A DNA stretch of 7,680 bases from Methylotenera sp. (GTDB lineage Bacteria; Pseudomonadota; Gammaproteobacteria; Burkholderiales; Methylophilaceae): contig JAIYEJ010000286.1 in NCBI GenBank assembly GCA_027487055.1, positions 1 to 7,680 of the forward strand, given 5' to 3'. The notes beneath the pieces are model-generated. The model was not told the origin of the DNA. It ran no database searches and saw nothing but the letters and a program-made list of their open reading frames with translations. Shown in pieces: positions 1-7,106 of the stretch (within the stretch, counting starts at the first letter, position 1; each line of letters starts with the position of its first letter). A program made the position numbers and the translations under genes.

Positions 1-2202
1 AAAGCAATAATTATTTTTACCTTTATTTTTTATTTGATACATCGCCATATCAGCGGCTTTAATTGTGCTATCAACATCGCTACCATCTTGAGGGAAAATA
101 GAAATGCCAATACTTGCGGTGCTAAAAATTTCACTATTATTGATATTGAATTCGACTTGCAGAGAATGAATAATCATTTTTGCGATTAACTCTGCTTGTT
201 CTTGCTGATATATGTTATCCAGCATCACTATAAATTCATCGCCACCTAATCTCGCTAATACATCGTTTTTACGTAAGCATCTGCTTATTCTATCTGAAAC
301 TTCACGCAACAATTTATCGCCAACTTGGTGCCCAAGGCTATCATTAATCGCTTTAAATCGGTCTAAATCAATAAACAAGACAGCAACTTGATAATTATCC
401 CTTTCAGCAATTTTAATGGCTTGATCTAGCAACTCGTTAAAAAGGCGGCGATTTGGTAAGCCTGTGAGTGGGTCATGATTCACTAGCGCATGCAATTGGC
501 TTTGTGAGCGCTTACTCTCGGTGATGTCTTCAAAAACAATCACGTAATTAATGATAAATCCATCCTCATTTTTTACAGCAGTGACATTGATCCATACTTG
601 ATAAGATTCACCATTCTTTCTTTTATTTTCTACTTCACCATGCCACTTACCTTCTTGTGAAAGTTCTTTCCAAATTTTATGATTATTAGCATCTAAAATT
701 ATAGGGGTGGTGCCTAAAACGTCATCTTCACTATAGCCTGTAATATCAACAAAACCTTTATTGACGCCAGTGATACATGCGTTGATATCAAGAATAATAA
801 TGCCTTCAGATGCACTATCGAAGGCAATTTTTGCTTGATGTAGTCTCTTATTGGCACTACATTTTTGTATTGCAACACTGATTGATCGCCCCACAGCCAT
901 CAACGAGCCAAGTTCTTGAGGTGTAGTTTTCATGAGGTCATGACAGCGCTCAATAATCATATTTCCCCACCAGATGGAGCCAGAGAAAAGCGGCACAATG
1001 ACAATCGATTGCGTATCGTGTTGCTTTAGAACTTTTCGTTCATAATCTGGTAAATCTTTAATATCACCAAAAACAGGATTACCTTCTTTAAGTACATCAT
1101 GCCAGCGCTTTAAGGATGCCTCTTTAAAGTTAATATGTTCAAAATTTTTACTTGGGTTAGAAAATCCTGGCATTGACCATTTATGTAAAATTTTTGCGTA
1201 AACTTTTTGCACACTTTTATTATTACTTGTTTCATTCTGTAAGATTGTTGCGCGTGTAAAGTGTAGCGCCAGACAAAGTTGTTCCAGAACTCTATTTGCA
1301 ACGCTATCCCAGCTTTCTGCAGAATGCAAAAGCCAATCGCACGAGATTAAGGCATCTAATACTGCACTACGATGTCGTAGGTTGTTTTCTGTTATTTTGC
1401 GTTCAGTGATATCGCGACCTAATGTGACTAAGCTTTGGCGACTTCCGTCAGCATTAAAAAGAGGAACCTTAATGACATCGAGTATTTTTTCACCACCCTC
1501 AGGCAGAAGAATGATTTCTTCACTTCTCACTGATTTTGCTGTTTTCCAAGCTTGTTCGTCAGTTATTTTAGAATGGCTTAGCGCTTCTTTAAAAATTGGA
1601 TCAACAAGTGCAATGATCTCGTTATCTGTTTTGTTTTTGTAATCTTTTTTATTGAGTTGAAATAAATCTAAGCCACTGGCATTTGCTTCTAACCAACGAT
1701 TATTTTCATCTTTCAAGCATATTAAGTCTGGGCTTGCATCTATAAGATTACGTAAAAGATCTTCTGCATTACGCAACTGTAGCTCTGTGAGCACACGGTC
1801 GGTGATGTCATACATATGTAGTGCGTGATTTGATTCTAAACCATTCAAAATGACATTGTTTGAAACAAATACTTTGAGTGTTCGCACCATGTCGCCAGAC
1901 GCATATTGCAATACAAACTCTGCTTTAGATTTATTGATTTGATCCAGAATGTGCTTGTTGACGGTTTTTGGGAGCTTTCCAGCGCCCTTGTTAACCAATG
2001 CACTATTTAAATTAAAAATATCTAGCGCGTAAGGGTTGGCATAGCTGACAGAGCAAGCGCTATTAATCGCCATAATTGCAACCCCTTGTAACGAGTTTAG
2101 CAAACGCCAAGCGAGTGTGAGCTCATGAGGATCAGTGTTCCTCAAGTTGGCTTTTGGCTTTAGCTTTGCATTAACTGCAGACGTTGTTTTTAAGGTTTTC
2201 AA
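1..2202 (-). CDS. Multi-sensor diguanylate cyclase (PAS-PAS-GAF-PAS-GGDEF), 3' end outside window
   Basis: Read on the minus strand, one uninterrupted frame gives 734 residues and leaves the window without a stop. Domains in order: PAS about 30-137, PAS about 147-268 (ending in GRDITERK), GAF about 283-445, PAS about 455-565 (ending in FEDITESKR) and GGDEF from about 570. The GGDEF domain has the usual DPLTGLPNRR opening (577-586), the DLDRFK metal/nucleotide loop and an intact GGDEF at 653-657. RKND at 644-647, five residues before it, matches the RxxD product-inhibition site. The family joins two GTP into cyclic di-GMP. I see no signal peptide or membrane segment, so cytosolic sensing is inferred. 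The start chosen is TTG at 2202: an in-frame TAA lies 18 bases upstream, and the first ATG (2073) would cut into the first PAS domain. The ribosome site is poor. An EAL domain may follow beyond the edge. Confidence 0.9.
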   Translation of the reverse strand, partial: MKTLKTTSAVNAKLKPKANLRNTDPHELTLAWRLLNSLQGVAIMAINSACSVSYANPYALDIFNLNSALVNKGAGKLPKTVNKHILDQINKSKAEFVLQYASGDMVRTLKVFVSNNVILNGLESNHALHMYDITDRVLTELQLRNAEDLLRNLIDASPDLICLKDENNRWLEANASGLDLFQLNKKDYKNKTDNEIIALVDPIFKEALSHSKITDEQAWKTAKSVRSEEIILLPEGGEKILDVIKVPLFNADGSRQSLVTLGRDITERKITENNLRHRSAVLDALISCDWLLHSAESWDSVANRVLEQLCLALHFTRATILQNETSNNKSVQKVYAKILHKWSMPGFSNPSKNFEHINFKEASLKRWHDVLKEGNPVFGDIKDLPDYERKVLKQHDTQSIVIVPLFSGSIWWGNMIIERCHDLMKTTPQELGSLMAVGRSISVAIQKCSANKRLHQAKIAFDSASEGIIILDINACITGVNKGFVDITGYSEDDVLGTTPIILDANNHKIWKELSQEGKWHGEVENKRKNGESYQVWINVTAVKNEDGFIINYVIVFEDITESKRSQSQLHALVNHDPLTGLPNRRLFNELLDQAIKIAERDNYQVAVLFIDLDRFKAINDSLGHQVGDKLLREVSDRISRCLRKNDVLARLGGDEFIVMLDNIYQQEQAELIAKMIIHSLQVEFNINNSEIFSTASIGISIFPQDGSDVDSTIKAADMAMYQIKNKGKNNYCF

Positions 2203-2334
2203 TTTTATTAATTATCTTTAAAAAAATATTGCTAAGAATCTAAATGTGTAAATTCTTAACGACAAAATCTATTAAAACTTAAGCAACAATTAATCTTTTT
2301 TAATTGACTTAATTAGTCTTAAAAATGCCTTGCA

Positions 2335-2362
2335 TTGCATATGAATATTGACTTTCATGCAA
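2335..2362. repeat. Imperfect inverted repeat upstream of clpB
   Basis: TTGCATATGAA (2335-2345) faces TTCATGCAA (2354-2362). The arms pair over nine bases with a two-base AT bulge, across an eight-base spacer that contains a TTGACT box. It lies about 45-70 bases upstream of the heat-shock -35 element, where an operator or activator site could sit. No regulator family is recognised from the arms. Confidence 0.35.
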
Positions 2363-2382
2363 GATTTGATCGTTAAATTTAT

Positions 2383-2448
2383 GTTAACCAACTAGTGCGA
2401 CATATTGAAAAAAATAAAAACTGCCCCATCTTGAAGTTAACCAAATAG
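2383..2448 (+). repeat. 13-bp direct repeat pair flanking the clpB promoter
   Basis: GTTAACCAACTAG at 2383-2395 recurs as GTTAACCAAATAG at 2436-2448, identical at 12 of 13 positions. The copies start 53 bases apart, close to five helical turns. One lies just upstream of the -35 element and the other at or just after the expected transcription start. A paired protein-binding site is possible. Chance recurrence in AT-rich DNA is not excluded. Confidence 0.4.
2405..2431 (+). promoter_or_regulatory. Sigma-32 (RpoH) heat-shock promoter of clpB
   Basis: TTGAAA at 2405-2410 and CCCCATCT at 2424-2431 are separated by 13 bases. The known RpoH consensus is CTTGAA, then about 13-15 bases, then CCCCATNT, so the -10 box is a full match and the -35 box lacks only the leading C. 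Transcription should start near 2437-2440, giving a leader of roughly 40 bases before clpB. This fits ClpB being a standard member of the RpoH regulon. Confidence 0.88.
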
Positions 2449-2465
2449 AAGTGATTAATTAATTT

Positions 2466-2472
2466 AAGGAGA
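2466..2472 (+). promoter_or_regulatory. Shine-Dalgarno sequence of clpB
   Basis: AAGGAGA lies four bases before the ATG at 2477. It is the strongest ribosome binding site in the window and fixes the clpB start, which also matches the conserved N-terminus of the family. Confidence 0.85.
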
Positions 2473-2476
2473 CAAT

Positions 2477-5068
2477 ATGCGCTTCGATAAACTAACGACT
2501 AAATTTCAACAAGCGATAAACGATGCACAAAGTATTGCATTGGGTGTAGATAATAATGCTATCGAAGCACCACATTTATTGCTTGCTTTACTTAACCAAG
2601 AAGACGGTGGCTCAGCTGCTTTGCTAGGTCGCGCAGGCGTGCAGGTGGCTGCACTAAAAAATAGCTTGAATACTGCAATCAATGACTTACCTAAATCACA
2701 AGAGAGCAATGGTGAAGTTGCGATTTCGCGTGATTTGAATAATCTGTTGAATCTGACTGATAAGCTCGCGCAAAAGCGCAATGATAGCTATATCGCGAGC
2801 GAAATGTTCTTGATGGCGCTAGCTGATGATAAAGGCATAACGACTAAATTACTGAAACAGCATGGCTTAAGTAAGCCTGCCCTGGAAGCCGCCATACAGG
2901 CGGTTCGTGGCGATGATGGTGTGAATAGTCAAGAGGCAGAAGGTCAGCGAGAAGCACTTAAAAAGTACACGCTCGATTTAACTGAGCGTGCGCGCATGGG
3001 TAAACTAGACCCCGTGATAGGACGCGATGATGAAATCCGTCGTGCGATTCAAATTTTAGGGCGTCGCACCAAAAATAACCCTGTATTGATAGGTGAACCT
3101 GGCGTGGGTAAGACCGCGATTGTTGAAGGCTTGGCACAACGCATTGTGGATGGCGAAGTGCCAGATACACTTAAAAACAAAAAAGTGTTGAGCTTGGATA
3201 TGGCGGCATTGTTGGCTGGGGCAAAGTATCGAGGCGAATTTGAAGAGCGTTTAAAAGCAGTGCTGAAAGAGCTCGCGCAGGACGAAGGCCAAACTATCGT
3301 TTTTATCGATGAAATTCATACCATGGTTGGCGCAGGTAAGGCAGAAGGTGCAATGGATGCGGGCAATATGCTCAAACCCGCCTTAGCGCGTGGAGAATTA
3401 CATTGCGTGGGCGCGACTACTTTGGACGAATATCGAAAATACATTGAAAAAGACGCAGCCTTAGAGCGGCGTTTTCAAAAAGTAATTGTAGATGAGCCAA
3501 CGGTAGAAGCCACGATTGCGATACTGCGTGGCTTACAAGAAAAATATGAGTTGCACCATGGTGTGGAAATTACTGACCCTGCGATTGTGGCGGCAGCAGA
3601 GTTGTCACATCGCTATATTACCGACCGATTTTTGCCAGATAAAGCGATTGATTTAATTGATGAGGCCGCAAGCCGCATCAAGATGGAAATTGACTCGAAG
3701 CCAGAAGTGATGGATAAACTGGATAGACGCCTAATACAACTTAAAATTGAGCGCGAGGCGGTACGCCGTGAAAAAGATGAAGGTAGCCGTAAACGCTTTG
3801 AGTTAATAGAAGAAGAAATCATCAAGCTTGAAAAAGAATATGCAGATTTAGAAGATATTTGGAAAGCTGAAAAAGCGGCTGTTCAAGGTTCTGCGCATAT
3901 TAAAGAGGCGATTGAAAAAATCAAGCAACAAATGGAAGAAGCCACGCGTAAAGGCGAATGGCAGAAGGTTTCTGAGTTGCAATATGGAAAATTGCCAGCG
4001 TTAGAAGCGCAGTTGAAACAAGCTTCACATGCTGAGGAATCTGCTGGGCAAGTTAAAAATAAAATGCTTCGCACTGAAGTAGGTGCTGATGAAATTGCTG
4101 AGGTAGTAAGTCGCGCGACTGGAATTCCTGTAAGCAAAATGCTGACGGGCGAGCGCGATAAATTGTTGACCATGGAAAACAAGCTACACGAACGTGTAGT
4201 GGGACAAGATGAAGCAGTCCGTTTAGTCTCTGATGCGATTCGTCGTTCTCGCTCTGGCTTGGGCGACCCCAATCGCCCCTACGGTAGCTTTTTATTTTTA
4301 GGCCCAACAGGTGTGGGTAAAACAGAGCTTTGCAAAGCATTGGCTGGCTTTTTATTTGATTCAGAAGAACATTTAATTCGCATCGATATGAGTGAGTTTA
4401 TGGAAAAGCATTCTGTCGCGCGCATGATTGGTGCGCCTCCTGGCTACGTGGGCTATGAAGAAGGCGGCACTTTGACAGAAGCCGTGCGCCGTAAACCTTA
4501 TTCTGTAATTTTATTAGATGAGGTGGAAAAAGCACATCCAGATGTATTTAATGTATTGTTGCAAGTGTTGGATGATGGACGTTTAACGGATGGGCAAGGA
4601 CGCACGGTAGATTTTAAAAATACAGTCATTATTATGACTTCAAACTTAGGCTCGCAAATGATACAAAGTATGGCGGATCAAGATTACCAAGTGGTGAAAT
4701 TAGCGGTGATGGGTGAGGTGAAATCGCACTTTAGACCTGAGTTCGTCAACCGAATTGATGAAGTAGTCGTTTTCCATAGCCTTGACGAAAAAAATGTAAA
4801 AGCGATTGCTGCGATACAGTTGGAATATTTAACTAAACGCTTGCATGCCTTGGATATTAATGTGGCAATTAGTGATGTTGCCCTAGCTGAAATTGCGAAT
4901 GCTGGATTTGATCCTGTATATGGGGCTCGTCCACTCAAACGTGCAATACAAAGCGAGATTGAAAATCCACTTGCACGAGAAATTTTAGCAGGCAATTTTG
5001 TTGCAAAAGATACGATTGTGATAGATTTTTTAGGTGGAAAAATGATATTTAATAAATCAATACAATAA
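2477..5068 (+). CDS. clpB: ClpB/Hsp100 ATP-dependent protein disaggregase
   Basis: A complete ClpB of 863 residues (E. coli has 857). This cytosolic hexameric AAA+ ring pulls polypeptides out of aggregates together with DnaK/DnaJ/GrpE. The Clp N-domain covers about 1-145. The first ATPase domain has Walker A GEPGVGKT at 206-213, pore-loop Tyr251 in KYRGEF, Walker B with Glu279 in FIDE, and the arginine pair 331-332. A charged coiled-coil middle domain spans about 410-530 and marks ClpB rather than ClpA or ClpC. The second ATPase domain has Walker A GPTGVGKT at 609-616, pore-loop GYVGY at 656-660, Walker B with Glu682 in LLDE, an NRIDE motif near 758-762 and the GARPLKR sensor-2 region. All catalytic residues are present and there is no frameshift. 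A sigma-32-type promoter and a strong ribosome site precede it. The next gene starts 15-18 bases after its stop, suggesting cotranscription. Confidence 0.98.
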   Translation: MRFDKLTTKFQQAINDAQSIALGVDNNAIEAPHLLLALLNQEDGGSAALLGRAGVQVAALKNSLNTAINDLPKSQESNGEVAISRDLNNLLNLTDKLAQKRNDSYIASEMFLMALADDKGITTKLLKQHGLSKPALEAAIQAVRGDDGVNSQEAEGQREALKKYTLDLTERARMGKLDPVIGRDDEIRRAIQILGRRTKNNPVLIGEPGVGKTAIVEGLAQRIVDGEVPDTLKNKKVLSLDMAALLAGAKYRGEFEERLKAVLKELAQDEGQTIVFIDEIHTMVGAGKAEGAMDAGNMLKPALARGELHCVGATTLDEYRKYIEKDAALERRFQKVIVDEPTVEATIAILRGLQEKYELHHGVEITDPAIVAAAELSHRYITDRFLPDKAIDLIDEAASRIKMEIDSKPEVMDKLDRRLIQLKIEREAVRREKDEGSRKRFELIEEEIIKLEKEYADLEDIWKAEKAAVQGSAHIKEAIEKIKQQMEEATRKGEWQKVSELQYGKLPALEAQLKQASHAEESAGQVKNKMLRTEVGADEIAEVVSRATGIPVSKMLTGERDKLLTMENKLHERVVGQDEAVRLVSDAIRRSRSGLGDPNRPYGSFLFLGPTGVGKTELCKALAGFLFDSEEHLIRIDMSEFMEKHSVARMIGAPPGYVGYEEGGTLTEAVRRKPYSVILLDEVEKAHPDVFNVLLQVLDDGRLTDGQGRTVDFKNTVIIMTSNLGSQMIQSMADQDYQVVKLAVMGEVKSHFRPEFVNRIDEVVVFHSLDEKNVKAIAAIQLEYLTKRLHALDINVAISDVALAEIANAGFDPVYGARPLKRAIQSEIENPLAREILAGNFVAKDTIVIDFLGGKMIFNKSIQ

Positions 5069-5083
5069 GTTGTGAATTGATAA

Positions 5084-6004
5084 TTGGTGCGTAAAAAAGC
5101 GTTATTCTGGTTTGCAATAATAGGCTTGCTGTTTGCAAGCCAGAGCCTTTTTGCTTATACACAAGAAGAACAAGAAACGTTTAATAATGAGCCGCCAGTC
5201 ATAAAAGATTTACTAGAGCGCGCAAGTTTAAAAATCGCCGCCAACGACGATGAATCCATTTGGCAAGCCGCTAATATGTATTGTGAGGCCTCGCGTAATG
5301 GCAGCGCAGAAGCGGTGTATAGGTTAGGGATGTTGTATGCGTTTGGGCGTGGGGTGCCTGCAAATCGTGATTATGCTGCTAATCTTTTTGGTATTGCATC
5401 TATCCATGGGCATTTAGAAGCTCAAAAAATGCTAGAAACAATAGAAATTAAAACCGAAGCGACCCCACCCTGCGTGTTAGATGAAGTGGTTCCAGAACAC
5501 GCACCACCACCACAACAAGATAAAGCCAAAGGTACGCCTGCAATTGATGCGTATATTTCAAAACTACCTAAAAATAAACGTTGGGTAGTTGATTTGGTCG
5601 ATACTTTTGCAGATTGGTACAAGGTTGATTCTAAACTGGTTTTATCAATTATTACTGCTGAATCAAACTTTTACGTTAGAGCGCAGTCGAACAAAGAAGC
5701 GCAAGGTTTGATGCAATTGATTCCAGCAACTGCAGAGCGCTTTAATGTAAAAAATGCATTTAATGCATCGCAAAATATTAAAGGTGGGGTTAAATATTTG
5801 CGCTGGTTACTCTCTTATTACCGGGGAGACGTGACATTAGTAGTCGCTGCGTATAATGCGGGTGAACATGCTGTTGATAGACATAAAGGTGTGCCACCTT
5901 ACAAAGAAACACGCGGTTATGTAAAAAAAGTCATGGGCTTATACCAAATAAATAGACATGATTTTGATGCAGGCATTACCCGTGCGTCACCATTAATCAA
6001 GTGA
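5084..6004 (+). CDS. Exported Sel1-repeat / SLT-domain lytic transglycosylase
   Basis: 306 residues. The N-terminus is a signal peptide (RKK, then a hydrophobic stretch, likely cut after SLFA at residue 24), so the protein should act in the periplasm. Residues about 58-117 form one to two Sel1-type helical repeats (YRLGMLYAFGRGV is diagnostic). A Pro-rich linker (about 121-150) leads to a C-terminal goose-lysozyme-like SLT domain (about 160-290). Catalytic Glu193 lies in ITAESNF, followed by GLMQLIPATA (208-217) and AAYNAGE (255-261). The family cleaves peptidoglycan glycan strands to leave 1,6-anhydromuramic ends. The in-frame TAA at 5081 forces a TTG (5084) or GTG (5087) start. Neither has a good ribosome site, so translational coupling to clpB is likely. 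Sel1 repeats usually bind partner proteins. The SLT assignment is firm; the cellular role, whether wall turnover or opening the wall for a machine, is unknown. Confidence 0.9.
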   Translation: MVRKKALFWFAIIGLLFASQSLFAYTQEEQETFNNEPPVIKDLLERASLKIAANDDESIWQAANMYCEASRNGSAEAVYRLGMLYAFGRGVPANRDYAANLFGIASIHGHLEAQKMLETIEIKTEATPPCVLDEVVPEHAPPPQQDKAKGTPAIDAYISKLPKNKRWVVDLVDTFADWYKVDSKLVLSIITAESNFYVRAQSNKEAQGLMQLIPATAERFNVKNAFNASQNIKGGVKYLRWLLSYYRGDVTLVVAAYNAGEHAVDRHKGVPPYKETRGYVKKVMGLYQINRHDFDAGITRASPLIK

Positions 6005-6007
6005 GGG
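6003..6007 (+). promoter_or_regulatory. Ribosome binding site deciding the lipoprotein start
   Basis: GAGGG overlaps the TGA stop of the preceding gene and sits eight bases before the ATG at 6016. This favours ATG 6016 over the upstream GTG at 6001, which would overlap that stop as GTGA and have no site of its own. Confidence 0.65.
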
Positions 6008-6015
6008 CATTCAAA

Positions 6016-6576
6016 ATGAAAACTTATTTACTTATATTGTTTTTGATGTTGTCTATGCTATCTGGTTGCGCAAGTACAGGTACGCAGCAAGTAAAAGTAG
6101 ATAGAATCACACCTCAAGAACTTGCTAAGTTGATTCCACCAGCAGTTGCAACCGTGACTTTGGATGAAATTGTAGCTGACAGTAAAGCGGGTAAAACAAC
6201 TGATGAAATTATTAATAAAATTAAAACGAGTAATTCACGTTACGAGCTTACATCTACTCAAGTGCTTGATTTAAATAAACAAGGTGTTGATGCTAAAGTC
6301 TTAGACTATATTGGACAAGCAAACGAGTTGGCAAAACAAAATGCTATTGCTGATGAAATAAACAAACGTGAAAAAGACAAACGTGCGGCACAACAAGCGC
6401 TTAGGCGTGAACGAGAGTTTTCAAGAAACCAATTTTATGACCCATTTTGGGGCCCAAGTTTTGGTGGTTTTTATGGTCGACCTTGGATAGGACCTATTGG
6501 CCCGGGGGCTCACTTATGGCGGGGGAATCGTTTTGGTTGGGGTATGGGTTTTGGTAACCCATATTGGGGATGGTAA
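6016..6576 (+). CDS. Uncharacterised lipoprotein with Gly/Trp-rich aromatic tail
   Basis: 186 residues from ATG 6016. A lipoprotein signal peptide ends in the lipobox LSGC with Cys18. The +2 residue is Ala, not Asp, so outer-membrane sorting is expected. Residues about 45-100 form a helical domain of the pattern LDEIVADSKAGKTTDEII, then a short linker, then LTSTQVLDLNKQGVDAKVLDYI. These look like two related halves, each with a xxGhxxxVI-type ending. I have seen similar segments in uncharacterised bacterial envelope proteins but know no function. A charged, probably helical stretch (about 104-137) follows. The tail from about 140 to 186 is dominated by Gly, Pro and aromatics, with six Trp and about thirteen Gly in 47 residues, ending in WGW. 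It lies 11 bases after the lytic transglycosylase gene, so both are probably cotranslated and act in the envelope. Lipidation is well supported; function is unknown. Confidence 0.85.
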   Translation: MKTYLLILFLMLSMLSGCASTGTQQVKVDRITPQELAKLIPPAVATVTLDEIVADSKAGKTTDEIINKIKTSNSRYELTSTQVLDLNKQGVDAKVLDYIGQANELAKQNAIADEINKREKDKRAAQQALRREREFSRNQFYDPFWGPSFGGFYGRPWIGPIGPGAHLWRGNRFGWGMGFGNPYWGW

Positions 6577-6607
6577 TACAATCAGCCAAAAGCAACTGAC
6601 TTTTCTT

Positions 6608-6613
6608 TATAAT
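6608..6613 (+). promoter_or_regulatory. Candidate -10 box upstream of yjbQ
   Basis: A perfect TATAAT lies about 40 bases before the yjbQ start. The six bases at the ideal -35 distance (GCCAAA, 6585-6590) do not resemble TTGACA and there is no TGn extension. If real, the promoter is weak or activator-dependent. It would make yjbQ a separate unit from the clpB operon. Confidence 0.4.
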
Positions 6614-6654
6614 AGGCGCATATTTAATTAAAACCCAAGTTAAAAGCCTAGGTT

Positions 6655-7074
6655 ATGCGCCAATTCACACAACACATCAGCGTTAAAGCGCAAGGACGCA
6701 AGCTGTATGACATTACGTCCCAAGTGCTGGCTTGGGCTAATGCTCAAGGTTTGCACACTGGATTACTCACGCTTTATATTCAGCATACTTCGGCAAGTTT
6801 GTTGATTAATGAAAATTATGACAGTGATGTGCTGGTAGATATGGAAGCATTTTTTAACCGCCTAGTGCCAGATGGCGATGATTTGTTTATTCATACTGTC
6901 GAAGGGCCTGACGACATGCCAGCGCACGTTCGTTCAGCGTTGACGCAAACCAGTTTATCGATTCCGATGCTCGATGCAAAGCTGGTCCTTGGACAATGGC
7001 AAGGTATATTTTTGTTTGAGCATAGGCACATGCCAGCCACGCGCCGCATCATTATGCACTTGATGGGCGAGTAG
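6655..7074 (+). CDS. yjbQ: YjbQ / UPF0047 family protein (thiamine-phosphate-synthase-like)
   Basis: 139 residues, the usual full length of this compact single-domain family. Signature elements are all visible: IQHTSASLLINEN (42-54), DMEAFFNRLVP (62-72), HTVEGPDDMPAH (80-91) with conserved histidines, GQWQGI (113-118) and the FEHR stretch (121-124) near the end. Family members are soluble, probably trimeric, with His/Glu residues forming a pocket. E. coli YjbQ can substitute weakly for thiamine phosphate synthase, joining the pyrimidine and thiazole moieties, but its true physiological substrate is not settled. The protein has no signal peptide and should be cytosolic. The ATG is preceded by only a weak AGG two bases upstream, with AAAAG further back, so translation may be modest. 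The next gene starts 32 bases after its stop and is probably cotranscribed. Confidence 0.93.
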   Translation: MRQFTQHISVKAQGRKLYDITSQVLAWANAQGLHTGLLTLYIQHTSASLLINENYDSDVLVDMEAFFNRLVPDGDDLFIHTVEGPDDMPAHVRSALTQTSLSIPMLDAKLVLGQWQGIFLFEHRHMPATRRIIMHLMGE

Positions 7075-7106
7075 TTTTTGATTCTGTTTATTTGTTAAGT
7101 TGATAT

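Larger units (their letters stand above)
2203..2476. other. Divergent intergenic region between the GGDEF gene and clpB
   Basis: This AT-rich region of 274 bases separates two divergently read genes and carries no credible coding frame. It contains the clpB heat-shock promoter, a 13-bp direct repeat, an inverted repeat around 2335-2362 and a 7-bp inverted repeat (TAAGAAT at 2233-2239, ATTCTTA at 2252-2258) in the presumed leader of the minus-strand gene. TTGACT boxes occur at 2304 and 2348. Neither has a good -10 partner at 16-18 bases; the best is TTAAAT at 2373, 19 bases after the second box. I found no convincing promoter for the minus-strand gene. Confidence 0.7.

Noticed and set aside
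1382..1642. An 86-codon plus-strand frame opposite the sensor gene
   Set aside because: The minus strand encodes clear PAS domain sequence through this region without interruption; the plus frame has no supporting motif.
2304..2332. TTGACT at 2304 as a sigma-70 -35 box for clpB
   Set aside because: At the normal 17-base spacing the sequence is GCCTTG, which does not resemble a -10 box.
3883..4272. A 129-codon open frame on the minus strand inside clpB, with other shorter antisense frames within clpB
   Set aside because: It lies opposite highly conserved ClpB sequence, is Ser/Cys/Arg-rich with no recognisable domain or ribosome site, and is explained by codon bias of the sense strand.
6001..6015. 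GTG at 6001 as the lipoprotein start, overlapping the previous stop as GTGA
   Set aside because: ATG 6016 has a GAGGG site at ideal distance and gives a compact lipoprotein signal peptide. The GTG has no site of its own, although coupling cannot be wholly excluded.
6588..6604. AAAAG/CTTTT inverted repeat after the lipoprotein gene as a transcription terminator
   Set aside because: The stem is only five pairs with a single G-C pair and no clean T run follows; it would not be stable.
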